Counted from the stretch's first letter, positions 1-5,340 are shown. The stretch: DNA of 6,106 nt from Candidatus Bathyarchaeota archaeon (GCA_030671165.1 DAOVAG010000057.1:1-6106), one strand, 5' to 3'. The notes: generated from the sequence alone by a model not told the origin. Translations and numbers: made by a program.

Positions 1-35
1 AGTTTGTTATATTATATTTATTCATTTTAAGTTTT

Positions 36-818
36 TTAAAATAGAATTCGATTAGGATGTGTGTAGATATTCATTCTTTGCTCTCTAACAAAACAAACAA
101 GAGTTACTCCATTTTTTTCCGCAGCAATGATACCTGAACGAATGGGGGCTGCTCGCGAAGCTATTATTGGTATACCCATTCTTACAGCTTTGAGTACCAT
201 GTCAGCTGGTTGTCTACCTGAACTAATGAGAATAGAATTTGCGAAGTTAATATTTTTTAAAATACCAATTCCTACCACTTTATCAATTGAATTATGGCGA
301 CCAATATCTTCTGCAAGTGCAATAAATTCTCCTTCGGTAAATAAAGCAGCTACATGGACTCCTCCTGTTGATCTGAATAATTTACCTTTATCTATTTTTT
401 GCATCATTTGAATTATATTACTAGCTTTAACTTTATAATTCGATTTTACATATCTGTTGCTCACCTCACTAATAGTGTCAAAAAATTTACTTGCAGAGAG
501 ACCGCAAGCTGTAGTGAGTAACCTTGATACACTGACCACACGAAGTTTTTCTTCTTCAATAGGATCCTTTGTCTTGACATTAAATATGTCTTGGTTATCA
601 ATTATCTCTGTTACTTCATCAAATGATTGTAAAACTCCTTCATCAAAAAGCCAACCTAACACTAATTCCTTTTTAAATTCAGGAGTTGCTAGTAGGGTAA
701 TAACGTAGTTATCATTAACATAAATATTGACTGGAGCTTCCATCACGACATGCTCGTTACCCATCTTAACGGTTTTGGAGTGTATATTGATTTTCTTCAC
801 TTGGACAATAATAGACAT
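36..818 (-). CDS. fdhD: FdhD-family formate dehydrogenase accessory sulfurtransferase
   Basis: The 260-residue product matches FdhD in length and motif order. FdhD passes sulfur from a cysteine desulfurase to the molybdenum or tungsten bis-pterin cofactor of formate dehydrogenase, in the cytoplasm. Visible motifs are EAPVNIYVND near residues 27-36, the active-loop region TTACGLSAS (102-110), TGGVH (151-155), EDIGRHN (170-176), SSGR (199-202), SRAAP (221-225) and the C-terminal YTHP (252-255). The loop is odd: E. coli has CGVCG with two cysteines, whereas here only C105 remains and the second position is Ser108. The ATG at 818 is chosen because an in-frame stop lies just upstream and an AGAGGT ribosome-binding-like sequence precedes it by about 11 nt; Met19 is a less likely start. 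It lies 206 bp downstream of tatC on the same strand, probably as its own transcript. No formate dehydrogenase gene is in view. Family assignment is firm; activity with one loop cysteine is inferred. Confidence 0.95.
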   Translation of the reverse strand: MSIIVQVKKINIHSKTVKMGNEHVVMEAPVNIYVNDNYVITLLATPEFKKELVLGWLFDEGVLQSFDEVTEIIDNQDIFNVKTKDPIEEEKLRVVSVSRLLTTACGLSASKFFDTISEVSNRYVKSNYKVKASNIIQMMQKIDKGKLFRSTGGVHVAALFTEGEFIALAEDIGRHNSIDKVVGIGILKNINFANSILISSGRQPADMVLKAVRMGIPIIASRAAPIRSGIIAAEKNGVTLVCFVREQRMNIYTHPNRILF

Positions 819-829
819 GTAAAGTAATT

Positions 830-850
830 ACCTCTATTAGACCTCCATTA
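830..850 (-). repeat. Tandem 10-mer with ribosome-binding-like cores before fdhD
   Basis: On the minus strand TAATGGAGGT is followed, one base later, by TAATAGAGGT, an 11-nt tandem unit with one mismatch. Each copy contains a GAGGT core complementary to the 3' end of 16S rRNA. The nearer copy sits about 11 nt before the fdhD ATG and is the likely ribosome binding site; the farther copy is about 22 nt away, too far for the same start. It may be a duplicated ribosome binding site, a regulator site in the leader, or chance. Confidence 0.4.
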
Positions 851-927
851 TGAGTTTTAATAAATTAATGTTTCTCTATTAAACAGATTTTATGGTCAAA
901 TCGATTATTAGAAAAAACACTTATTTT

Positions 928-944
928 GAAAAAAATAGAAAAAG
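928..944 (-). terminator. T-rich candidate terminator after tatC
   Basis: Read on the minus strand, 944 to 928 is CTTTTTCTATTTTTTTC, about 80-95 nt after the tatC stop codon. Archaeal transcription commonly ends at oligo-T tracts without a hairpin, so this is a plausible end for the prenyltransferase-Tat transcript before fdhD. The region is AT-rich, so a chance tract is possible. Confidence 0.3.
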
Positions 945-1024
945 CTTGATTAGTTTGAACACACTTTAAATCAGTCTGCACTTTTTGAAAGAAATCTAAT
1001 ATGTTTTTATATGATTCCTTTTAA

Positions 1025-1822
1025 TTACTCAATCTTTTTTTGTTCACGAGTCTTCTCAACTCGCTTTGAGATGAAAATGCTAATCTCCATAAGAATGACA
1101 ATTGGGATAAATGTCAACATTTCTGTTATAAGACTAGGATCCGGATCTAAAATGGCAATGACGACAAGTATACCTCCATATAGGTATCTGCGGTTTTTCG
1201 TTAAGAGTTCGGTTTTCAGAATACCTACTCTGACAAGTATGTAAATATATATTGGGAACGTAAATAATAATCCACACATTAGAAGCATCATTCCCACTAA
1301 AGAATAGAAATCTGCGAAATTATATGTGGGAGAAAGGTTCAATAAACTGGAGAATTCAAGTATCATACGGAAACTTAGTGGAACAACATATAGATATCCA
1401 AAAACAAATCCAAAGATAAATAAGCTCATGAAGGCTGTGGTAAATTTTAAAGCAAATCCTTTCTCGTGTTTATGCAGTGCAGGACTGAAGAATTTATAAA
1501 GCTCATAAAATGCAATTGGGAGACTAATCATCGTTCCAATAACAAAAGAAATGAAGAAGTAAACCTCTAAAGGTGCATAAAAATTAATTGGAATAAGGAT
1601 AATGTCTTCCGTTAAGAATCTTACTTGTAAATCATTGATTATTGTAGATGTAATGGTATTGTAGAATAAAGCTAAGGGATTAATATTACTAAAATCAATA
1701 CTGAGCGGAATTAGCATTACGGCCAATGTCGAAATAATAAAGGCGTAGAGCACTCTGCGAAAATGACTCAATAACTCCGAAAGATGGCTCCAAAACGACA
1801 TCTCTCCTTCTTTCTTTGACAT
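1025..1822 (-). CDS. tatC: Twin-arginine translocase subunit TatC
   Basis: TatC is the multi-spanning membrane receptor of the Tat pathway; it binds twin-arginine signal peptides and recruits TatA to move folded proteins across the cytoplasmic membrane. The 265-residue product shows the expected order: N-terminal MSFWSHLSEL with Glu16 (signal-peptide-binding glutamate region), first membrane segment about 24-41, PLEVYFF (84-90), second segment about 89-107, the cytoplasmic loop FFSPALHKHEK (111-121) with Glu120 matching E. coli Glu103, third segment about 125-147, fourth about 172-197, the loop with NRRY (210-213), and two C-terminal segments around DPDPS (226-230). Length is typical. The ATG at 1822 is preceded by AAGGAG with a 5-nt spacer (1828-1833). 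Met8 also has an AAGGAG but only 2 nt away, so Met1 is preferred. It is the last gene of a tight run, 36 bp after the short TatA gene. Confidence 0.97.
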   Translation of the reverse strand: MSKKEGEMSFWSHLSELLSHFRRVLYAFIISTLAVMLIPLSIDFSNINPLALFYNTITSTIINDLQVRFLTEDIILIPINFYAPLEVYFFISFVIGTMISLPIAFYELYKFFSPALHKHEKGFALKFTTAFMSLFIFGFVFGYLYVVPLSFRMILEFSSLLNLSPTYNFADFYSLVGMMLLMCGLLFTFPIYIYILVRVGILKTELLTKNRRYLYGGILVVIAILDPDPSLITEMLTFIPIVILMEISIFISKRVEKTREQKKIE

Positions 1823-1858
1823 GAAAACTCCTTATGTCTAAAAAAATCGAAAAGTGGA

Positions 1859-2125
1859 TTAGTTCTTTTGTTTAGTCTTTTTTTCCATTTCTCGGAGAAT
1901 TTGTTTAATATCCTTCCCTTCGGTAGAGATCCCCATCTTTTCTGCTGCTTTTTTAATAACTTCATCTGTATCTTCTTTATCATCCGATTGATCTTTAGAT
2001 GCATTCTTGAATTCTCTGATACTATCGCCTAATCCTTTTGCTAAACCTCGCATTCTTGTTGCTCCGAAAAGGAATATCAGTATTATTAGAATCAAAACTA
2101 ATTCTTGCCATCCAATAAGTGCCAC
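1859..2125 (-). CDS. tatA: TatA/TatE-family subunit, divergent paralogue next to tatC
   Basis: TatA-type proteins form the pore-like component of twin-arginine export. With the chosen GTG start the product has 88 residues: a short N-terminus (MALIGWQEL), one membrane helix (about residues 7-19), the Phe-Gly hinge at 20-21, an amphipathic helix (ATRMRGLAKGLGDSIREF), then a charged tail. The hinge is followed by ATRMRG rather than the usual P-x-x-LPE, so this copy is more divergent than its neighbour. Its last 25-30 residues resemble the tail of the upstream TatA paralogue. Start choice: GTG at 2125 has a perfect AGGTGA site 5 nt upstream and gives a canonical short TatA N-terminus; GTG at 2134 (91 residues) is possible with a weaker AAAGG. 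No ATG is available. It sits 34 bp after one TatA gene and 36 bp before tatC, so co-transcription is likely. A TatB-like role is not excluded. Confidence 0.92.
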   Translation of the reverse strand: MALIGWQELVLILIILIFLFGATRMRGLAKGLGDSIREFKNASKDQSDDKEDTDEVIKKAAEKMGISTEGKDIKQILREMEKKTKQKN

Positions 2126-2130
2126 ATATC

Positions 2131-2136
2131 TCACCT
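2131..2136 (-). promoter_or_regulatory. Ribosome binding site AGGTGA deciding the TatA start
   Basis: The minus-strand AGGTGA matches the anti-Shine-Dalgarno tail and lies 5 nt before GTG 2125. It overlaps the alternative GTG at 2134, which argues for the downstream start. Confidence 0.55.
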
Positions 2137-2159
2137 ATCTGCCTTTGTTAGGTAAACTC

Positions 2160-2441
2160 CTATTTATCCTTAACTATTTTTTTTTCAATTTCTTGTATGA
2201 GTTGTTTTACTGATTTCTCTTCTGTATCTAAATCAAGATTTTTTGCGATTGAAATAACAGAGTTTTCTTCATTTTCAATGTCTTTCCATAGTGAACTAGT
2301 TGCATCTGTGATATTAGCACTTGCTTTTCTGAATTCCTGGTATGCTTTTCCAAGTTCTTTTGCCATTTCTGGTAACTTTTTTGGACCGAAGACTATTAAA
2401 ATTATTACAAGAATTAATACAATTTCTTGCATTCCAAGCAT
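2160..2441 (-). CDS. tatA: TatA/TatE-family subunit, canonical paralogue
   Basis: The 93-residue product is a classical TatA-type protein: short N-terminus (MLGMQEI), one membrane helix about 5-17, the Phe-Gly hinge at 18-19 followed by PKKLPE (20-25), and an amphipathic helix running to about residue 40 (MAKELGKAYQEFRKAS). A linker then leads to a predicted helical tail (about 64-90, with DTEEKSVKQLIQEIEKK) that resembles the tail of the next gene. It would act with TatC in the cytoplasmic membrane as the oligomerising translocation subunit. The ATG at 2441 begins 25 bp after the prenyltransferase stop; no strong ribosome binding site is visible, only a weak GATGAT, so translation may be coupled or weak. 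Having two TatA-type genes beside one tatC could reflect division into TatA-like and TatB-like roles, but sequence alone does not separate these in archaea. Confidence 0.94.
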   Translation of the reverse strand: MLGMQEIVLILVIILIVFGPKKLPEMAKELGKAYQEFRKASANITDATSSLWKDIENEENSVISIAKNLDLDTEEKSVKQLIQEIEKKIVKDK

Positions 2442-2466
2442 TAAACATCATCTGTTAGATTCTAAA

Positions 2467-3252
2467 TTAAATATTTATGCTGATGAATAATAACGACGAT
2501 ATCATACCAATACCACCCCAGATATATACCTTCTGATATTCTTTATTCAGTGTCTTTTTACCAAGTACTAAACAACTTACGATCGTAGGAAGACTCATGG
2601 GAAAATAACTCCAAGGTACAATATTTAGGATAATCGGTGTTAAGATTATCAGACTATTTATGAAAAAAGTGAAACTTGCCAAATATCTTAACCATTCTTT
2701 GGGGTGTTCAAGTCCGATTTTTTCATCTCCAGCCCAATGAATAAAATCTTTTGATATTGAACCTGCAAAGTGTGGAAGAGAAACCATCAATCCGAATAGT
2801 AAAGTCTTTAGATGTATATCGGTACTGAACGGGAATAATATGAAAATCATAGATGCTGTCAACGTAGCTTTCCAGATGGATGATAATTTTAAGATGACCA
2901 CAGAAAAACCTAGAACAGCTGCGATGAAATATAAAATAATTTGATGAGTCATTAAACTCAATACGGATAATGTTCCAAAACAAAATAATATTGCGCCTAT
3001 GAGATATACTTGATTTACAGTGAATATTTCTCTTGGGATAGGACGTTTCGGATGAATTATTAGATCACCTATGTGATCATAAGCATCATCAACGCAAAAT
3101 AACGCGATACTTAAAAACAAAAAAGATGCAATGGCAAACATTGATTGAGATGAAACCCCACCACTCTTCAAACTTAATAATACTACGATACAAACAACTT
3201 GGGCTGTATATCTAACTCTCATTAAGGTTATGAAACCTTTCATCCGTTCCAT
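2467..3252 (-). CDS. UbiA-family membrane prenyltransferase
   Basis: UbiA-family enzymes transfer a polyprenyl chain from its diphosphate to an acceptor inside the membrane. The 261-residue product is highly hydrophobic, with about eight or nine likely membrane segments. The first Asp-rich motif is DDAYDHIGD (55-63), matching NDxxDxxxD with Asp for Asn, followed by HPKRPIP (67-73). The second is KDFIHWAGD (168-176), matching KDxxDxxGD except that His172 replaces the middle Asp. It is slightly short for the family. In archaea a common role is geranylgeranylglyceryl phosphate prenylation for membrane lipids; quinone or haem side-chain transfer are alternatives, and substrate cannot be told from sequence. 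The ATG at 3252 has no clear ribosome binding site; Met4 (3243) is an alternative, and a TATA-like element upstream suggests a short leader. It heads the tight run with the Tat genes (25 bp gap); the link with Tat may be only operonic. Confidence 0.88.
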   Translation of the reverse strand: MERMKGFITLMRVRYTAQVVCIVVLLSLKSGGVSSQSMFAIASFLFLSIALFCVDDAYDHIGDLIIHPKRPIPREIFTVNQVYLIGAILFCFGTLSVLSLMTHQIILYFIAAVLGFSVVILKLSSIWKATLTASMIFILFPFSTDIHLKTLLFGLMVSLPHFAGSISKDFIHWAGDEKIGLEHPKEWLRYLASFTFFINSLIILTPIILNIVPWSYFPMSLPTIVSCLVLGKKTLNKEYQKVYIWGGIGMISSLLFISINI

Positions 3253-3294
3253 TAGGATTCATCTTCTGTTTGGTTTCCTTTGATTTTAGGTTCT

Positions 3295-3301
3295 GTATAA
3301 A
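3295..3301 (-). promoter_or_regulatory. TATA-like box for the prenyltransferase-Tat operon
   Basis: On the minus strand TTTATAC preceded by AAAGA lies about 43-49 nt before the prenyltransferase ATG. A start about 25 nt downstream would leave a leader near 20 nt. It is the best TATA candidate close to the gene, in an AT-rich background. Confidence 0.35.
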
Positions 3302-3319
3302 TCTTTATTCCATAAAACA

Positions 3320-3568
3320 AAAAAAATTCTTTGAATATGATCTGAGTATCCGTTTACTTCACGTTAGGAATCTTTCACACTTTTCGAAAACAAATTCGTA
3401 GAGTAACTAGGTTTTTGGAAGTTCCACTTCAATTATTAGATCAAACATCCCAGAGACAGTATTAGTTCTTCAGATATTGGAAATTTTTCCTATATTATTG
3501 AATACTTCCACATCTTTTTCCTTTAATTTATCCGATTATATATGTGGCTACATTATCTAACTTACCAT
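3320..3568 (-). pseudogene. Decayed copy of the stand-alone Lrp/AsnC RAM-domain gene
   Basis: Read on the minus strand from an ATG at 3568, this stretch reproduces the intact RAM gene at 5050-5289. From the codon at 3530 to the end one frame aligns without gaps, for example EKDVEVFNNIGKISNI then MFDLIIEVEL then YEFVFEK, against GKDEETFSEIAKLSNV, IYDLIIAVEF and DEFVFNK in the intact protein. I count 23 identities in a 51-residue core. Three in-frame stops interrupt it (TGA 3470-3472, TAG 3407-3409, TGA 3359-3361). The 5' part is out of frame: a G is missing after the second ATG-like position, about 2 nt are missing near 3533, and a few bases are added after the first codons. Even the start region (ATGGTAAGT versus ATGGTGAGT) and the end (SKNFF versus SKTII) correspond. 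This indicates a duplicated gene that has lost function; it could instead be an old paralogue. RAM domains sense small molecules, usually amino acids. The copy is not expressible as a full protein. Confidence 0.75.
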
Positions 3569-3624
3569 ATATTATCCTAATATTGCTGTTTATTCTTCAA
3601 TAGTAAAAAATATACTTAAAATAA

Positions 3625-3639
3625 TTTACATTATGTAAA
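3625..3639. promoter_or_regulatory. Perfect 15-bp palindrome upstream of the small plus-strand gene
   Basis: TTTACATTATGTAAA has two perfect 7-bp arms around one central base. It lies 60 bp before the ATG at 3699 and about 37 bp before the TATA-like box, and also about 57 bp before the start of the decayed RAM gene on the other strand. Shape and position suit an operator for a dimeric regulator. No regulator can be assigned. Confidence 0.45.
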
Positions 3640-3675
3640 GTTAATTTCCAATAACATTATATATCTGTTATATTA

Positions 3676-3683
3676 TTTATATT
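3676..3683 (+). promoter_or_regulatory. TATA-like box for the small gene at 3699
   Basis: TTTATATT begins 23 nt before the ATG at 3699, a spacing that fits a leaderless or nearly leaderless transcript. ATTATATATC at 3655-3664 is an alternative that would give a leader of about 13 nt. The surrounding sequence is very AT-rich. Confidence 0.4.
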
Positions 3684-3698
3684 TGTTAGTGATTATGT

Positions 3699-3944
3699 AT
3701 GTATGCATATCGTGAGGTTTATAAACTCGACAAATGGATCAGTTCTCTTCATAATGATATCACGAAAAGAGAAGGTGTGGAATTATATGCCCTTCCCCAT
3801 CTCGGTGTTAGCTTCATTGAAATAAGCGCTCCCTCCGAGGTGGAAATTCAGAGCATTGATAAACAGTGTACCAGTAAAATCATTTCATTCTGCGAAAAAC
3901 AGAATATCGAAGAACATCTCTTCGGATCATTAACTAAATTTTAA
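3699..3944 (+). CDS. Small hypothetical protein, 81 residues, unknown family
   Basis: I do not recognise the family. The product is soluble-looking, with no signal peptide or membrane segment. It begins with an aromatic and basic stretch (MYAYREVYKLDKWISSLHND) that could be helical, has a short beta-like centre (GVSFIEISA, 36-44), and ends with a helical part holding Cys57 and Cys65. It is the only intact plus-strand gene in the left and centre of the window. Codon use stands out: many codons end in C (CTC, GAC, ATC, GCC, CCC, AGC, TTC), whereas neighbouring genes favour A or T, so the gene may be recently acquired or under different selection. The ATG at 3699 has a weak AGTGAT 5 nt upstream and a TATA-like box 23 nt upstream. 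An open frame with biased codons and a promoter argues for a real gene, but there is no homology support here. Confidence 0.6.
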   Translation: MYAYREVYKLDKWISSLHNDITKREGVELYALPHLGVSFIEISAPSEVEIQSIDKQCTSKIISFCEKQNIEEHLFGSLTKF

Positions 3945-4091
3945 CTCAGTGGATACCTGTTTTCATTTTCAGTTCTTGCTATATCATTGCACTCTTGTAT
4001 CATTATTCTTCAGTTCTGCACTTACATAAGGTAAATACTATTCATTGTGTGAGATGCTTCTCCGGACCATGAGTTTGAATATTGTGCAATC

Positions 4092-4538
4092 TTAACTTCG
4101 TAATTGTATCTTAGATGATATTTTTAGAGGAATTCCCTCTTCGAGCGAACGCGTTAAGTGACAATAGTTTATTGTCAACTCAGTGCATTCTTCAGCCTTT
4201 GATTTATCATCTATCGGTACTTCAACATTAACGATAATTGTTATCTCAGATACTCTGTAGCCCTTAGGACCCGAATATTCAACCGTTCCTTGTACTGACA
4301 CTCTTAATTCTTTTAGGTTTAGATTGAGTCTTTCTTTAAAATATATAAAAGTTGTGAGAATACATCCACCAATTGCTGTGAAAAAAAGTTCATCAGGGCA
4401 TGGAGCACTGCTCATCCCGCCAAATTCTGTAGGCATATCAAGCTTTATTTTGGGGAAACCTCGTATGTTTACATGACTACCGCTTCGTTTGTCCCATATA
4501 AGGTCAAGTTCATATTCTAGTTTTTTAGAGAGTTTCAT
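4092..4538 (-). CDS. OsmC/Ohr-family thiol peroxidase-like protein
   Basis: OsmC/Ohr proteins are cytoplasmic dimers that use two cysteines to reduce organic hydroperoxides. From the chosen ATG the product has 148 residues, normal for the family. It starts with a beta strand (LEYELDLIWDKR), then GGMSSAPCPDEL before the long central helix carrying the first reactive-type cysteine (Cys59 in IGGCILTTF). The second, Cys126 in NYCHLTRSLEEGIPLK, matches the C-terminal family motif; Cys47 and Cys118 are extra. Start choice: the frame opens further up at a TTG (4574, 160 residues), but the presumed TATA box at 4590-4596 would place the transcript start near 4568, inside that extension, and the conserved fold starts right after the ATG at 4538, which has GGAAG 8 nt upstream. 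It stands alone, downstream of a regulator pseudogene, and a metal-box-like site overlaps its promoter. Substrate is not known; some relatives are not peroxidases. Confidence 0.88.
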   Translation of the reverse strand: MKLSKKLEYELDLIWDKRSGSHVNIRGFPKIKLDMPTEFGGMSSAPCPDELFFTAIGGCILTTFIYFKERLNLNLKELRVSVQGTVEYSGPKGYRVSEITIIVNVEVPIDDKSKAEECTELTINYCHLTRSLEEGIPLKISSKIQLRS

Positions 4539-4589
4539 TGTTTTTTCTTCCACATACTTTACTTTATTTAACAAAATATCTTACCTAAG

Positions 4590-4596
4590 AATTATA
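4590..4596 (-). promoter_or_regulatory. TATA-like box for the OsmC gene
   Basis: On the minus strand TATAATT lies 52-58 nt before the ATG at 4538, which would put the transcript start near 4568 and give a leader of about 30 nt. It overlaps the edge of the DtxR-like motif, an arrangement typical of repression. Confidence 0.4.
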
Positions 4597-4612
4597 GGTT
4601 AGCCTAAAAAGG
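4594..4612. promoter_or_regulatory. DtxR/IdeR-like metal-box candidate before the OsmC gene
   Basis: The plus strand at 4595-4607 reads TAGGTTAGCCTAA, identical to the core of the known DtxR/IdeR consensus TTAGGTTAGSCTAACCTAA. Across the full 19 positions, 13 match; the right outer arm (4608-4612) does not. The central TTAGCCTAA (4599-4607) is a palindrome around one base. A second imperfect inverted repeat, TTACCTA and TAGGTTA separated by 7 bases (4581-4601), overlaps it. Because the TATA-like box lies at its edge, binding of a metal-dependent repressor would be expected to block transcription. No DtxR-family gene is in the window. Confidence 0.4.
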
Positions 4613-4617
4613 AGTAC

Positions 4618-5049
4618 TTATACGCTTAGTTTAGTAGCACTCATGTTTTTAAAAATCGCTGGTTTATGCTTGGACCAAGTTTGTCTATCTCTAGAATGAA
4701 ATTCTTCGTTGTTGAAGTTAACTTTATTTAGTAGATGCAATTTATTTTTGTAATGTGCAACTAATACATCTAAACCAATCTTGAGTAATTTCCTTTACAT
4801 CTTCTAATTCTCTTTTCAGATCAATTTCTGAAAATGCATTTATTTCTCCAAGTATGGATGTTAATAATGTTGTAGTTTTGAATAATTGTTAATATATTCT
4901 GCATTGATAGTTACAGTAATGAATAGTAAAACTTTGCATCTCTTAGCAACCTATAAACTGTACATTTACAGGTGGATATCGTTCGCGATAAACCTATTTG
5001 AGAAGGTTAACTCAAATCTTGCTTTGAGCTTACTTTGATACTGGCCGTT
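4618..5049 (-). pseudogene. Decayed gene with a winged-helix-like N-terminal segment
   Basis: No intact frame exists, but three minus-strand stretches, one per frame and in order, read like one broken protein of about 140 residues. First (about 5049-4914), interrupted by TAA at 5007-5009 and ending at TAA 4911-4913, comes a segment with KQDLS, PSQIGLSRT and STCKCTVYRLLRDAKF, which resembles the helix-turn-helix and recognition helix of winged-helix regulators. Second (4888-4745) is a 48-codon run with TLLTSILGEINAFSEIDL and KRELEDVKEITQ, a helical pattern. Third (4794-4621) is a 58-codon run with IGLDVLVAHYKNKLHLLNKV and SRDRQTWSKHKPAIFKN, ending at TAA 4618-4620. Shifts near 4860-4888 and 4777-4794 join them. 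The sequence lies directly after the RAM gene on the same strand and ends at the OsmC promoter. No start codon is evident; the N-terminus may be lost. The family beyond the DNA-binding part is not recognised. Confidence 0.55.
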
Positions 5050-5289
5050 TTAGATGATTGTCTTCGATATGATGATAGTTGCTGTTTCTTTTACGCCTGG
5101 TATTTTCCGGACTTTATTGAAGACGAATTCGTCGAGTTCCTCTATCTTTGAGAACTCTACTGCGATAATTAGGTCATAAATTCCATATGTGGAGTTTGCT
5201 TTGCTAACATTAGAAAGTTTAGCTATTTCAGAGAATGTTTCTTCATCTTTTCCCGCTTCAACCTTCACAAGTATATATGCTTGTACCAT
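5050..5289 (-). CDS. Stand-alone Lrp/AsnC ligand-binding (RAM) domain protein
   Basis: The product is a bare RAM domain without the N-terminal DNA-binding helix-turn-helix of full Lrp/AsnC regulators. Such proteins oligomerise and bind small effectors, typically amino acids, and may modulate full-length Lrp partners; direct DNA binding is not expected. Visible features, numbered from the chosen start, are the first strand AYILVKV (4-10), the first helix EETFSEIAKL, the hallmark GIYDLIIAVE turn and strand (36-45), the second helix, and KIPGVKETATIII (62-74). Length is 79 residues from the ATG at 5289 (83 from the ATG at 5301). The ATG at 5289 is preferred because a GGTGA site lies 5 nt upstream, whereas 5301 has none; both follow a strong TATA box. 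A decayed copy lies at 3320-3568. The gene is monocistronic in its present form, followed directly by a pseudogene. Confidence 0.9.
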   Translation of the reverse strand: MVQAYILVKVEAGKDEETFSEIAKLSNVSKANSTYGIYDLIIAVEFSKIEELDEFVFNKVRKIPGVKETATIIISKTII

Positions 5290-5294
5290 TTCAC

Positions 5295-5299
5295 TCACC
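5295..5299 (-). promoter_or_regulatory. Ribosome binding site GGTGA deciding the RAM gene start
   Basis: The minus-strand GGTGA overlaps the upstream ATG (5301) and lies 5 nt before the ATG at 5289, favouring the shorter protein. Confidence 0.5.
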
Positions 5300-5332
5300 A
5301 TAATTTATTGTTACATATTTTCTTACTATCTA

Positions 5333-5340
5333 TTTATAAA
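5333..5340 (-). promoter_or_regulatory. TATA box of the RAM-domain gene
   Basis: TTTATAAA on the minus strand, within CCTTTTATAAATAG, is the best archaeal TATA match in the window. It implies a transcript start near 5310 and a leader of about 10-20 nt before the two candidate ATGs. Confidence 0.6.

Noticed and set aside
127..708. Plus-strand open frames at 127-411 and 457-708
   Set aside because: They lie opposite fdhD, have no family pattern, and fdhD is clearly the real gene.
1011..1244. Plus-strand open frame opposite the tatC 3' end
   Set aside because: Antisense shadow of a well-supported TatC gene.
1768..2004. Minus-strand 78-codon frame across the tatA-tatC junction
   Set aside because: Lies in another frame of both Tat genes; composition is lysine/arginine-rich noise.
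2007..2490. Plus-strand open frames opposite the two TatA genes
   Set aside because: Antisense shadows; the hydrophobic content reflects the complementary Tat sequence.
2723..2983. Minus-strand 86-codon frame inside the prenyltransferase gene
   Set aside because: Different frame of a well-supported gene with no recognisable motif.
4539..4574. N-terminal extension of the OsmC protein from TTG 4574
   Set aside because: The family fold begins after the ATG at 4538, and the presumed transcript start falls inside the extension.
4669..4679. CTTGGACCAAG, a short palindrome
   Set aside because: It falls inside the coding-like part of the pseudogene and is short; probably chance.
4977..4990. TATCG-TTCG-CGATA perfect hairpin with a TTCG loop
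   Set aside because: Only 5 bp of stem, closing pair is G-C rather than the stable C-G type, and it lies in the helix-turn-helix pseudogene; no RNA function supported.
5011..5028. CTCAAA/TTTGAG hairpin just after the RAM gene, as a terminator
   Set aside because: The stem is 6 bp with no T-run after it on the minus strand, and it lies in the pseudogene.
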